Positions 1 to 8,154 of a stretch of 64,000 nucleotides of DNA are shown piece by piece. A model generated the notes under the pieces. That model was not told where the DNA came from and ran no database searches. It saw only the letters and a program-made list of their open reading frames with translations. The stretch's first letter is position 1. Each line of letters begins with the position of its first letter. Position numbers and translations under genes: made by a program. The stretch comes from Ancylomarina longa (GTDB taxonomy: Bacteria; Bacteroidota; Bacteroidia; Bacteroidales; Marinifilaceae), in assembly GCF_003996985.1 (NCBI RefSeq), contig NZ_RJJX01000004.1:46419-110418 (forward strand), written 5' to 3'.

Positions 1-802
1 CTCCACATATGATTTTCTTTCCTTTAAAATGGTAAACCCTCATAGCTAATTCAGAGTCCTTGTCTTTTTCGAATGGAGGCCCGGTGCATATTAAAAGTTT
101 TCTTGGCTCCCTAAAATATATCACACCAGCACTAGTGTCATCTTTTAATTCATTCTGATCGTTACGCGATGCCTGTTTCACTAATTTCAATCCTAAATTT
201 CGGGCAGAAATAAAGGGAGTACCTTTCACTACATTGGTAACATACTTCACAACATTCTCATGGCTCCACCCGAAAGGAAATTCCTTACTTCCCATTCCGG
301 ATTGCATAATACCATCGGACCAAAAAAGAATCCGATCTTCCTTACGAGCCGTAAAAGCACAAGTTCGCAACTCTTTACCTTTATTCTCCTCACTATCCAT
401 TACTATGGTTCTCCAACCAGGATCAAAGATATTGGCTCCTCTCATCACAACACAGGAAGGATTATCAAATTCAAGAATACGTGTTGTTCCATCATATTCG
501 ATATCTAAAATAGTAAAAGTGGAGTAGCTAACTTTACGCACACTGCAAACCGGCAGTGTATTCATAATTATCTCGGCGATAGTTTTCACATCCTTATGTT
601 CCATGGTGAAATTCATGGCCATAGAAGCAGTTAAAGTAGCAAGAACATTCGCTTTCACCCCACTTCCCATTCCATCGCTTAAAACTACAATCGTTCTGTT
701 TTCCTCTTTTATTCTGGTAGAAAGAAAAACATCTCCACAAATCATTTCACCATGATGAAACAATTGCTGACAATCAATATCGACATGAAATTTTTCTTCC
801 AT
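1..802 (-). CDS. SpoIIE-family serine phosphatase, partial (C-terminus outside window)
   Basis: Translating the minus strand from the ATG at 802-800 gives an open frame of 267 codons running off the left edge. It begins MEEKFHVDIDC and is a close paralogue of the 395-residue phosphatase at 3054-4241, so roughly 130 residues are missing. PP2C/SpoIIE metal-binding motifs are visible: SDGMGSG near residue 45, WSDGIMQSGMG near 160 and a DDTS motif near 220, followed by the shared ICTGPPFEK segment. The predicted activity is dephosphorylation of Ser/Thr-phosphorylated partner proteins. Its start overlaps the stop of the hydrogenase-like gene by one base (TAATG), which suggests translational coupling and a common signalling pathway. 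Function is inferred from family and neighbourhood; the target is unknown. Confidence 0.85.
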   Translation of the reverse strand, partial: MEEKFHVDIDCQQLFHHGEMICGDVFLSTRIKEENRTIVVLSDGMGSGVKANVLATLTASMAMNFTMEHKDVKTIAEIIMNTLPVCSVRKVSYSTFTILDIEYDGTTRILEFDNPSCVVMRGANIFDPGWRTIVMDSEENKGKELRTCAFTARKEDRILFWSDGIMQSGMGSKEFPFGWSHENVVKYVTNVVKGTPFISARNLGLKLVKQASRNDQNELKDDTSAGVIYFREPRKLLICTGPPFEKDKDSELAMRVYHFKGKKIICG

Positions 803-2655
803 TATTTCCCTTTCTCCTCTTCTCCCGATGTGTGGGATTTAATGATAGAACTTAATAGTTTTTCGGTTTTCGAAGCACTTTCGCCAAGCAGAAACGCAAT
901 TTGCTGTACCGTTTGCAGATTTTCTTTTATTACAGCTCTGGCTCTTCCTATCACCTCCTCTTTTCGGACTTCCGGAGCATACAAATCTCTTATTATTCCA
1001 CCAACAATTTGATTTTTTTTAATCGTAAAAACAGAAATATTAAACAGTCGGTTTCCGTAGTGAACATCCCGGTTTAAAATATCTTCTCCATTTATGATAA
1101 CGGTGGAAAATAGCTTGTAAAACGGAATAAGCTTAGTAAGATCTGCATCCACTAATCCGGGAATGATTTCATTCAACAAACGAGTTTCTTCCCCCAAAAG
1201 ATCAACAAAGCTTCTGTTAGATTCAATAACTTTTAAATCTGCATCGACAATAACAACACCAGAAGGAAGTTTCTGCAACATGGCAGATACCGTCTCGGAT
1301 GCCTCTTGAGCCAAATGTCTTTCTTCGTTTGCTATCTTCTCCGATTCCTTTAATGCTGTTTTTGTTTTGGTAAGCTTTTCGTTAATAGTACCGAGCTCTT
1401 TAATATAGGTATTCATATTCTTGATGGTAAAAGAAGAACACATCTCAAAATTAGCCAGCCCTTGACATTTGGCTATTGCAAATTCGCGACAAGACTCATA
1501 GCCACAAGAACCACAACCTAACTGATCTTCAATTTTTCCTTTACCCATTTCAAGCAATACTGTCTGAACTTCCTCTTCGGAAGGCTCCGGTAAATTCATT
1601 CCCTTAGAAATAAATTCTCTGTTAAAATCCAGATCTTGATAATCTGCCAAATCTCTCTTCCATTGCTCCTCGTCAAATGTTTTCAGACGTTTTCTTACAT
1701 AGGTGATAACCTGAGACCTTCTGGAAAATTTCCTCCCTCCGAGACTTGTGCCAGGTCCCATTATACAACCCTCACAATAAAATAAATCTAAATGTTGATT
1801 TAAATTACGTTGTGTTTTAAATTCATTTATAGATCGAAGAAAATTATTTCTGCCTTCAGTACTAATGATTCCTCCATCCAACATATTAATATCAATATCT
1901 GCAGCCTGGAATAATCCGTGACTAATTGGAAATAGCCCACCTAATCTGGCAAAAGGAGGATCAAACTCCGAATATTCAACTGAATTTTCACTTATCCCAA
2001 ATTCTTCAAATAGCTTTCGTAATTCTATAAAACTCAATACTGCATGAATATTACCATCGGTACCATTAAATACTTTCACATCATTTTTACTGGCAACACA
2101 AGGAGATAAAGAAACTAGTTTTACATTCTTACCATATTTCTTCCGCATCACTTTAGCCATTGCAATACCAGGAGGAACGATTGGAGCAAGGTTTTCCACC
2201 AATTCAGGATGGAAATATTCAATCTGATTTACTAAAGCAGGACATTTGGTCGTAATGTAGTATTTACCATGAAAATTATTGAATAATTCTTTATACTTAT
2301 AGGCAACTAAATCAGCTCCAAAAGCTGCCTCTACCACGTAATCAAATCCTAAGGCTCGAATCATGCCCACAAAATTCCGGTAATCTAATATATCATCAAA
2401 TTCTCCCGAAATGCTAGGATCACAAATTGCAACCACCGGATCATTTCCGCTCAATAGTTGTCTTACAATATCCTCCGATTTACGATATTCTATGGCAGAT
2501 TGCGCACACATAGTCACACAATTACCACAGCCTATACATCTGTTTCCAATGATATTAGCAAAATCATTTTCAATTTTTATTGCCTTTGCAGGACAAACCC
2601 TAATACAAGTATAACTTAAATTACACTTGTCTTTGTTTGTTGAAATTAATGGCAT
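802..2655 (-). CDS. Sensory [FeFe]-hydrogenase-like protein with PAS domain (divergent copy)
   Basis: 617 residues: N-terminal ferredoxin-like region (about 8-60), [FeFe]-hydrogenase H-cluster fold (about 65-345), a four-Cys Fe-S module CGSCGYESCREF near 395, a helical stretch (about 430-460) and a C-terminal PAS domain (about 465-590). This is the architecture of the putative sensory (group C) [FeFe]-hydrogenases, which are thought to report H2 or redox state to partner signalling proteins. H-cluster motifs are altered: TTKCP in place of TSCCP (proton-relay Cys lost), PCVASKND in place of PCxxKxxE, and YCEGCIMGPG with CxxC in place of CxxGC. In the first ferredoxin motif Ser14 sits where the second Cys is expected (CNLSYTCIRVC). 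The protein may be a redox or partner-binding sensor rather than an H2-converting enzyme. It lies in one run with its paralogue and two phosphatases. Confidence 0.88.
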   Translation of the reverse strand: MPLISTNKDKCNLSYTCIRVCPAKAIKIENDFANIIGNRCIGCGNCVTMCAQSAIEYRKSEDIVRQLLSGNDPVVAICDPSISGEFDDILDYRNFVGMIRALGFDYVVEAAFGADLVAYKYKELFNNFHGKYYITTKCPALVNQIEYFHPELVENLAPIVPPGIAMAKVMRKKYGKNVKLVSLSPCVASKNDVKVFNGTDGNIHAVLSFIELRKLFEEFGISENSVEYSEFDPPFARLGGLFPISHGLFQAADIDINMLDGGIISTEGRNNFLRSINEFKTQRNLNQHLDLFYCEGCIMGPGTSLGGRKFSRRSQVITYVRKRLKTFDEEQWKRDLADYQDLDFNREFISKGMNLPEPSEEEVQTVLLEMGKGKIEDQLGCGSCGYESCREFAIAKCQGLANFEMCSSFTIKNMNTYIKELGTINEKLTKTKTALKESEKIANEERHLAQEASETVSAMLQKLPSGVVIVDADLKVIESNRSFVDLLGEETRLLNEIIPGLVDADLTKLIPFYKLFSTVIINGEDILNRDVHYGNRLFNISVFTIKKNQIVGGIIRDLYAPEVRKEEVIGRARAVIKENLQTVQQIAFLLGESASKTEKLLSSIIKSHTSGEEEKGK

Positions 2656-2688
2656 AAGATCAATTTTAAAATTTGAAGAAACTCAGAT

Positions 2689-2940
2689 TTACACCAGCCC
2701 AAAAACACCATTTAAGATCTCATTCACTTTTTCAGGATCGATTTCCTCATACAAATCCTCATTTATCTTCAATATTGGCCCTTTCGCACAGTTTCCGGTA
2801 CATAATTCACCATGAAAAAACACTTGGTCTTTTAATTTATTTTCTTCCAGAAAAGTGTTTATCGCTTTTAGCGTTTTACCGTTTCCCCTTGAGAAACAAG
2901 AACTACCCAAACAAATGGTAATTTCAATTTTATCGGACAT
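2689..2940 (-). CDS. Thioredoxin-like [2Fe-2S] ferredoxin (NuoE/HydC type)
   Basis: 83 residues with the four-Cys pattern of thioredoxin-fold [2Fe-2S] ferredoxins: CLGSSC near residue 11 and CTGNC near residue 47. The family includes the C-terminal part of NuoE and the small subunits of electron-bifurcating hydrogenases. The protein is short because it consists only of this domain. It lies between the two hydrogenase-like genes on the same strand, 33 bases upstream of the downstream copy, so it most likely passes electrons to or from those sensors. The family call is firm; the partner is inferred from gene order. It could instead serve another soluble redox enzyme. Confidence 0.85.
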   Translation of the reverse strand: MSDKIEITICLGSSCFSRGNGKTLKAINTFLEENKLKDQVFFHGELCTGNCAKGPILKINEDLYEEIDPEKVNEILNGVFGLV

Positions 2941-3053
2941 TTAGCTCCAGAATTTAGTTTGGAATATGAAGGTTATTTAGTCTTTTTGATTTACAATTAA
3001 GTCAGAATAGCAATAGAATTATTTCCAGCGACTATCAACTTAATGTTAAGATT

Positions 3054-4241
3054 TTAAATATAGCTAAGATCTACTTCTTTTAAAAACTTTTCCTCAAGTA
3101 GTGCGACGATGTTTTTTACCACCGTTCGTCTTATTTCCAGTTCAACAGGCAAATTGGGATCCTGATGTGCTACATTAATCCTTGTTCCATTAATCAGAAA
3201 TATTTTATCGCTATCGATAAGTAATCGTACAATGCAATCTGCAGGGCCGTGACCCAACGCCATACCTTGCTTATGATTTATCAATAATCGATATACTTTA
3301 CCGAGTGTTAAAATCCCTTCCGTAACCAAATCAATACCTTCTATATGTGATAAGGGGGGCAATTCGTTATCAGTAATCTGTAAATCTACTGATATGGGTT
3401 TTTGTAATTCACGGGATACAATACCCGCAGTAGTTCCTCCACAAACAATTTTTGTCCCCTTAAATTCATTTAACTGACGAACCAATTTCGCATCTTTTGA
3501 TTTTTCGTAGGGAGGTCCGGTGCAAATGATCAAATTTCTAGGCTCCCGATAATACAAAACGGCACAGGAAGTATCATCCTTTGGATCATTTCCATAGTTG
3601 GCACAAGCTCGTTCAACTACTTTAGACCCCAGATCGCGAGCCGAAAGAAACACATGTTTTCGAATTAAGCCAATTACAAATGGCTTTAAATTCTCTAAGC
3701 CCCAACCAAATGGCCATCGACGGCTGCCCATTCCAGAATTGGTTACTCCATCGGAACAGAATACAATTCTATCCTCCTTTTGTGCCTTAAATCTATAGGA
3801 ATATAAAACCTTGTCCTTATTGCTATCTCCATCCAATAGTAATTCCTCATAATCCGGAGTTATCGTATCCAAACCTCGTAATATCAAACAATCCGGATTA
3901 TCATATCTAATGATTCGGGTTTCTCCATCGCACTCCACATCTACAATGGTAAATGTGGAATAGCTGGCTTTTCGTTTGCTACAAACCGGAAGCGTATTCA
4001 TTATTACCTCTGCAGCTTTACGAATATCCTTATTTACCTTCATGTAATTCAAAATCATGGAAGCAGTTAAGGTTCCTAAGACATTTGCCTTCACACCACT
4101 ACCTAAACCATCAGAAAGAACCAAAATGGTTCTTCCCTCCTCCTTAATCTTGCGCGACATAAAAACATCCCCGCAAATAGACTGTCCGTGCTGGTTTTGT
4201 TGCAGGCATTCTACCTCTAGATAAAAATCTGATCGCTTCAT
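3054..4241 (-). CDS. SpoIIE-family serine phosphatase
   Basis: 395 residues. The first 235 or so form a PP2C-type SpoIIE phosphatase domain, with metal-binding acidic motifs LSDGLGSG (near 42), CSDGVTNSGMG (near 160) and DDTSC (near 222). A second region of about 150 residues, starting near ICTGPPYEKS and including IVCGGTTAGIV, is shared with the truncated paralogue at 1-802 and has no function I recognise. No membrane segment is seen, so it should be cytoplasmic. The start lies only 3 bases after the stop of the upstream hydrogenase-like gene, indicating a cotranscribed sensor-phosphatase pair. Group C [FeFe]-hydrogenases are known to be encoded beside protein phosphatases, which supports a role in converting the sensor state into protein dephosphorylation. 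Confidence 0.88.
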   Translation of the reverse strand: MKRSDFYLEVECLQQNQHGQSICGDVFMSRKIKEEGRTILVLSDGLGSGVKANVLGTLTASMILNYMKVNKDIRKAAEVIMNTLPVCSKRKASYSTFTIVDVECDGETRIIRYDNPDCLILRGLDTITPDYEELLLDGDSNKDKVLYSYRFKAQKEDRIVFCSDGVTNSGMGSRRWPFGWGLENLKPFVIGLIRKHVFLSARDLGSKVVERACANYGNDPKDDTSCAVLYYREPRNLIICTGPPYEKSKDAKLVRQLNEFKGTKIVCGGTTAGIVSRELQKPISVDLQITDNELPPLSHIEGIDLVTEGILTLGKVYRLLINHKQGMALGHGPADCIVRLLIDSDKIFLINGTRINVAHQDPNLPVELEIRRTVVKNIVALLEEKFLKEVDLSYI

Positions 4242-4244
4242 ATA

Positions 4245-5963
4245 CTATTCCATTTCGGAAGGAGTATAAAACTCCACTATTGAATTCAACATTTCTTCTG
4301 TTTCCGAAGCATTCTCCCCCAGTAGATAGGCAATTTTCTGTACGGTTTCCAGATTTTTCTGATTTACTGATTTTGCTCGTGAAACCACCTCTTCGCGCTG
4401 AATAAATGGTTCCGACATATCCCTTATGATAGCTCCCAGCATCTTGTTTTTCTGTATACTAAAAACACTTATGTGGAGCATTTTACTTCCAAAGCGAACA
4501 TCTCGCTCCAGGTGTTCTTCTCCCGTAGCGAGTACCGATGCAAAAAGCTTATGGAAAGGAACTATCTTTTGAAGATCGGCATCTGCTAAGCCAGGAATCG
4601 CTTCGTAGATGGATTCTATTTCCCCTCCAATAATTCTGGCAAAATTCTCATTCGCCTCAATTACTTTTAACTGATCGTTTACAATTACCACTCCGGATGG
4701 TATTTTCCGAAGCAAAGCCGAAGACTTATCCTGTGCTATTTTTCGCATATAGGAGACACACATGTTTGGTTCTGATCTGTCCTCGAGATAAGCTTGTGCA
4801 AATTCTCTACAACTGTTGTAACCGCAACCGCCACAATTAATTTCATCCTTTTCGGAGTATTTGCCAATCATGGTTAGAGCTTCCTTAATACTATTTTCGG
4901 AATGCTTATTATGCTGTATCGGCACGATAGAATTAAAATTACGGCGAATAGAAAATGATGTGTGGAGATAAAAGGCTTCTTCCTCTTCTGTATTGTTGAT
5001 TACTTCCAATCGCTTTAATGCCGTTGAGTATGATTTACTGGTTCCCGGACCATTCACACAACCACCATCGCAAGCAAGTAATTCTAAAAACAACTTGCCA
5101 GAACCTTTAAATTGGTCTAAATCGTTTAATACATTCTGAATATTTGAGATTCCTGAAAAAGTCATATACACAGCATCGGTAGCTGTGGTATTGTTTTTCA
5201 CTCCCATAATCATTCCTCCATCAATAGGATACAATATTCCTTTCCCTGCTTTTCCAGGCACAAACTTATCATTCTGAGAAGAATCAGGAAACAGATAAGG
5301 ATCAATACTTTCCTCTTCCAACCACTTCACCAAATCAACAAATGTTATTGAAGCATCCAGTAATTCTGGAAATGCATCACTTTCTGCTTTTTTGGCAATA
5401 CAGGGACCAATAAATACCACATGTACTTTATCTCCAAAAGTTTCTTTTAGATATTTGGCATGGGTTAATAAAGGCGATAAAAAGGGAGTGATATTATTCC
5501 GGTACTGCGGATAGTGTTTCCCTATCATCTCTACCACCGAAGGACATGCCGATGAAATAAACAGACCTTTCTCTTGCTCCGCCATAAAATCAGACACATG
5601 ACGGGAAACCTCCTGCGCTCCCAATGCTGTTTCTGATACTGCTTTAAAACCAAGCGACTTTATAGCTGCAATCAATTGCTTTTCGGAAAGATCAGGAAAC
5701 TCGGTAACAAAAGATGGCGCCAAAGAAACAATGACTTCCTTCTTATGTCTCAATAGCTTTTTCACCTTCTCTACATCATTACGTACCTTTTTTGCATTTA
5801 CGGGACAAATCTGCGTGCATGTACCACAATAAATACAATCATCCTGTAGGATCTGCGCTGAATTATTCACCACCTTAATAGCTTTCAATTTACATTCCCT
5901 TATGCATTTATAGCAATCCTGACAATCATTTTGCTCGGTATAAACCGGTTTTAAAACATCCAT
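4245..5963 (-). CDS. Sensory [FeFe]-hydrogenase-like protein with PAS domain (canonical copy)
   Basis: 572 residues. Two complete [4Fe-4S] motifs lie at Cys14/17/20/24 and Cys43/46/49/53, followed by the H-cluster domain with SSACP (Cys140 as ligand; the neighbouring proton-relay Cys is Ala), PCIAKKAE (Cys188) and ACDGGCVNGPG near 310. These keep all four expected H-cluster cysteines and the usual CxxGC spacing. A further CGGCGYNSC Fe-S module lies near 385 and a PAS domain occupies about 425-545. Loss of the relay Cys is typical of slow, sensory [FeFe]-hydrogenases rather than catabolic ones. It is first in the minus-strand run and is followed after 3 bases by its phosphatase. It probably senses H2 or redox state in the cytoplasm; this is inference from architecture and neighbours. 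Confidence 0.88.
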   Translation of the reverse strand: MDVLKPVYTEQNDCQDCYKCIRECKLKAIKVVNNSAQILQDDCIYCGTCTQICPVNAKKVRNDVEKVKKLLRHKKEVIVSLAPSFVTEFPDLSEKQLIAAIKSLGFKAVSETALGAQEVSRHVSDFMAEQEKGLFISSACPSVVEMIGKHYPQYRNNITPFLSPLLTHAKYLKETFGDKVHVVFIGPCIAKKAESDAFPELLDASITFVDLVKWLEEESIDPYLFPDSSQNDKFVPGKAGKGILYPIDGGMIMGVKNNTTATDAVYMTFSGISNIQNVLNDLDQFKGSGKLFLELLACDGGCVNGPGTSKSYSTALKRLEVINNTEEEEAFYLHTSFSIRRNFNSIVPIQHNKHSENSIKEALTMIGKYSEKDEINCGGCGYNSCREFAQAYLEDRSEPNMCVSYMRKIAQDKSSALLRKIPSGVVIVNDQLKVIEANENFARIIGGEIESIYEAIPGLADADLQKIVPFHKLFASVLATGEEHLERDVRFGSKMLHISVFSIQKNKMLGAIIRDMSEPFIQREEVVSRAKSVNQKNLETVQKIAYLLGENASETEEMLNSIVEFYTPSEME

Positions 5964-6128
5964 TATTACTGATTTCGATTGTTTTAGAATAATTTGATTA
6001 ACCCATTTCTTTCACACAAAGCTCAGAATTTATGTTCTGGATTAGCCTTAGATCAGGATATTCTAAAACACATACTTGTTATTCATAAATGATTTAAATA
6101 AGCAGTTTTAGTCACCGCGTTTACACGT

Positions 6129-6504
6129 CCTGTTCGAATTTTTTACGTCCTGTCGCTTTAACCGCAAACCCTGTTGGGTTTTTAGATGTCCTGTTAGCTT
6201 ATCATCATTTCCTGTTGTTTTTTAACTTGTCCTGTTAGGCTTGCTATTACTCCTGTTGATTTTCAGAGCGTCCTGTTACATTTTTACTCCCCCTGTTGAC
6301 TTATTACCAATCCTGTTGTTATTTACCTCGCCCTGTTACTTTCAAACTCGCCCTGTTCAACAGGACAGCTATTTTCGTAACAGGACGAGCAAAATCCTAA
6401 CAGGGTGACATTTTACCCAACAGGGCGACTATTTTCGTAACAGGACGACTTTAGATCTAACAGGGCGACTATTTTCGCAACAGGATTACCTAAAACCCGG
6501 CAGG
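6129..6504. repeat. 20-bp-periodic CCTGTT array with central orientation switch
   Basis: Twelve CCTGTT units (one is CCTGTC) start at 6129, 6149, 6170, 6190, 6211, 6231, 6252, 6272, 6292, 6312, 6332 and 6352. They are followed at once by eight units in the opposite orientation (AACAGG, the last GGCAGG) at 6359, 6379, 6399, 6419, 6439, 6459, 6479 and 6499. The wider consensus is about YCGYCCTGTTR with 9-10 variable bases between units. Spacing is 20-21 bp (two helical turns) in the first half and exactly 20 bp in the second. The array begins 166 bp upstream of the hydrogenase-like gene at 4245-5963. The unit is too short and the spacers too short for CRISPR. Its role is unknown. Confidence 0.9.
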
Positions 6505-6620
6505 ACTACTTCTACAATTTTGTTGGTATAAATCTTATTTAAAATGATTCTATGATCATAAATATAAAAAGCCTTCTGGATATTAAATAATATATATATT
6601 TTTAGGGGGCTGAAACAATA

Positions 6621-6821
6621 GTGATAGATTTTGTATTGTTTTTAATAGGAACAGACCTAAGATACATTCAAGATATACCAAGACATAGTTCGTCTAAAAC
6701 AACAGAAATTTATACCCATGTTTGCAAAAAGTCTCTTGCAAAAATCAAGAGTCCATTAGATGTAATTTTAACCAATAACGACAAGAATAACAGTAACTTA
6801 AAAAAGACGTCAGATAAGTGA
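6621..6821 (+). pseudogene. Tyrosine recombinase / integrase C-terminal remnant
   Basis: The frame reads GTDLRYIQDIPRHSSSKTTEIYTHV and continues about 35 residues, which matches the extreme C-terminus of XerC/integron-type tyrosine recombinases: the box-II histidine in RHSSSK and the catalytic tyrosine in IYTHV. An in-frame stop lies at 6603-6605 and no N-terminal or core catalytic part is present upstream, where the repeat array lies instead. A full integrase would be about 300-400 residues, so this is a decayed fragment. The GTG at 6621 is only the first start-like codon and probably not a real initiation site. It marks an old integration or cassette boundary. Confidence 0.8.
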
Positions 6822-6849
6822 TATAAGACGCATAGCGTCTTATCCACTT
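6816..6849 (+). other. Imperfect hairpin after integrase remnant (attC-like or terminator)
   Basis: Arms AAGTG/CACTT (6816-6820 with 6845-6849) and TAAGACGC/GCGTCTTA (6824-6831 with 6835-6842) form a two-part stem with a small internal loop and an ATA apex, followed by GTTACC. The stop codon of the integrase remnant lies inside the first arm. The shape recalls folded cassette recombination sites, but clean R'' and L'' boxes are not visible, so a terminator or another inverted repeat is equally possible. Confidence 0.4.
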
Positions 6850-6876
6850 GTTACCTGCAATATTTAATACAAAACT

Positions 6877-7245
6877 ATGATAGTATCACAGAATAAAAAT
6901 GGACAAAATAGATTATTGGTTTACAATGAATCTGTTTTAATGCCAGATAAAGATGATAACCTAACTTTTATAATCGAAAATGAAAATTTGAATTATAAAA
7001 TTAGATTTACATTTTCTCAAGAAGGTGAGAAATATTCCACTACTTTTTGGGAAGATTCGAATGCAGGATATCTACACTATCAACTGAATAATTGGGATAG
7101 TAGTACTTATGTTGAAGTAACCAAACCTGTGGAATTAAAAGTACTTAATTCAGATTCTAAGTTTTGGATGAAATTTAGGAATCAGTCGCTTGAAAACAAA
7201 AATCATCGGAAGTTTCAACTAAGTATTTGGAAGGAAATTGAGTAA
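6877..7245 (+). CDS. Hypothetical protein, 122 aa (possible DUF6864-like)
   Basis: 122 residues with no signal peptide or membrane segment; rich in beta-prone stretches such as KIRFTFSQEG and FQLSIWKEI. I do not recognise the family with confidence; it loosely recalls small single-domain beta proteins (DUF6864-like) found in accessory regions. Its stop overlaps the next start by one base (TAATG), so it forms a two-gene unit with the small membrane protein at 7245-7502. It follows an integrase remnant and hairpin, which suggests arrival as a mobile cassette. Function is unknown. Confidence 0.6.
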   Translation: MIVSQNKNGQNRLLVYNESVLMPDKDDNLTFIIENENLNYKIRFTFSQEGEKYSTTFWEDSNAGYLHYQLNNWDSSTYVEVTKPVELKVLNSDSKFWMKFRNQSLENKNHRKFQLSIWKEIE

Positions 7246-7502
7246 TGGAAAATAATGACATGAACTTAGTTCCCCAGACAGGACCTGTAGCAGGAGAACC
7301 AGCCAAAAGTAAAGTTGATTTATTTTCGGGTGAACATACAACTTCTTTAATTGTAGGAGTTCTTTTTATAATAGTATTTATTGGTTTAATAATTTATGTA
7401 TCTGTCAAGACAAGCTATGTGAATTTAATCCTAAATGGTTTCTTTTCGTTACTAAGTTTACTTGGGGGCTTTTTTGCTGGTTCACAGATCAATAAAAAAT
7501 AA
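7245..7502 (+). CDS. Small membrane protein, 85 aa, unknown function
   Basis: 85 residues: a polar N-terminus of about 30, then two hydrophobic segments, one around residues 34-53 (LIVGVLFIIVFIGLIIYVSV) and a shorter one around 58-80 ending at GGFFAGSQINKK. It probably sits in the inner membrane with both ends on the same side. It is translationally coupled to the upstream 122-residue gene through a TAATG overlap. The right edge of a minus-strand group II intron remnant begins immediately after the stop. No homologous function is recognised; the pair could be a two-component accessory module. Confidence 0.6.
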   Translation: MENNDMNLVPQTGPVAGEPAKSKVDLFSGEHTTSLIVGVLFIIVFIGLIIYVSVKTSYVNLILNGFFSLLSLLGGFFAGSQINKK

Positions 7503-8050
7503 AGTTGCCAATCGAGTAGGCAGCCGCTAGGCGTTAAGCCTAGCGGAGAACCTCTCACACCACCAGATACTTTGCAAAGCTCAGCATAAACCAAGCGGGT
7601 CACGTATACGGCGGTTCGTTAAGTTATGGAGAATAAAGTATCACGTCTAACAGGCGTGATTTGTTTGTAAATGTCGAGCATAGATTCATAACCGCGTTTC
7701 TTCAGCCTTTCAAGGGTAATGGTCGTTCTCAAAATAGGACTCTGAGCTATTGCCCAGCCTCCCATTCGTGAACGAGACCATGCATAGGCTTGTCCTTGCT
7801 GAACACCCAAGCGGATAAGGCTTCGCCTTTTCTTTTCGGGTTTGTTATTCCCTTCGGTCATGAGCTCCGCTACGCTTCGGTACCAATGGTGCCAAATGCA
7901 ATACCTGAGCCTGTTGCGCAACCAACCGTCGAGATCTTCAAGTTTGTTTAAAATACTTGCCATACAGAAGTTGTTAACCCAAGCTCGCTGAACCTCAAAG
8001 CAATGACTTGTTCTATATTGGTGAATCCTTTTTTCGCTCTCATATCCTTA
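7503..8050 (-). mobile_element. Group II intron 3' remnant
   Basis: On the minus strand the segment carries the C-terminal part of an intron-encoded reverse transcriptase/maturase (7619-8047), followed by a structured tail. The tail includes GAACCGCCGTATACG and GGTGGTGTGAGAGGTTC, which resemble domain V of bacterial group II introns, then the stem GCTAGGC/GCCTAGC as domain VI, ending near CTACTCGAT at about 7511. The domain V loop looks longer than usual. The 5' half of the intron and most of the RT are absent, so it should be immobile. Exact boundaries are inferred. Confidence 0.75.
7619..8047 (-). pseudogene. Group II intron reverse transcriptase/maturase, C-terminal fragment
   Basis: The frame from 8047 down to 7619 has no stop and contains RAWVNNFCMAS, LDGWLRNRLRYCIW, RLGVQQGQAYAWSRSRMG, WAIAQSPILRTTI and LKKRGYESMLDIYKQI. 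These are the maturase (domain X) and C-terminal motifs of LtrA-type group II intron proteins. A complete protein is about 420-600 residues; only about 142 remain, with an in-frame stop just upstream at 8048-8050. The reverse-transcriptase palm with its catalytic Asp pair is missing, so no activity is expected. An ATG at 7963 is merely internal. Confidence 0.8.
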
Positions 8051-8108
8051 ATTATTTAAGGAGAAAATAATTAAAGATACATTAATGTATAGATAAGCGT
8101 TTTATTGT

Positions 8109-8116
8109 TATATTTG
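8109..8116 (+). promoter_or_regulatory. Bacteroidota-type -7 box (TATATTTG)
   Basis: Exact match to TAnnTTTG, 38 bases before the ATG of the NimA-like gene, leaving a leader of about 30 nucleotides. No clear -33 element was identified. Confidence 0.55.
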
Positions 8117-8154
8117 AAAAGCTATCCCGAAGGGATTTAGTTCAACTACTCGCA

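Noticed and set aside
234-527. Plus-strand reading frame inside the partial phosphatase
   Set aside because: It is antisense to a clear SpoIIE phosphatase with conserved motifs.
6129-6504. CRISPR array
   Set aside because: Units are only about 6-11 bp with 9-14 bp between them, orientation flips in the middle, and no cas genes are near.
7415-7603. Minus-strand 62-codon frame over the intron 3' tail
   Set aside because: It covers the structured domain V/VI region of the group II intron remnant and part of the neighbouring gene; its residues are unlike any protein.
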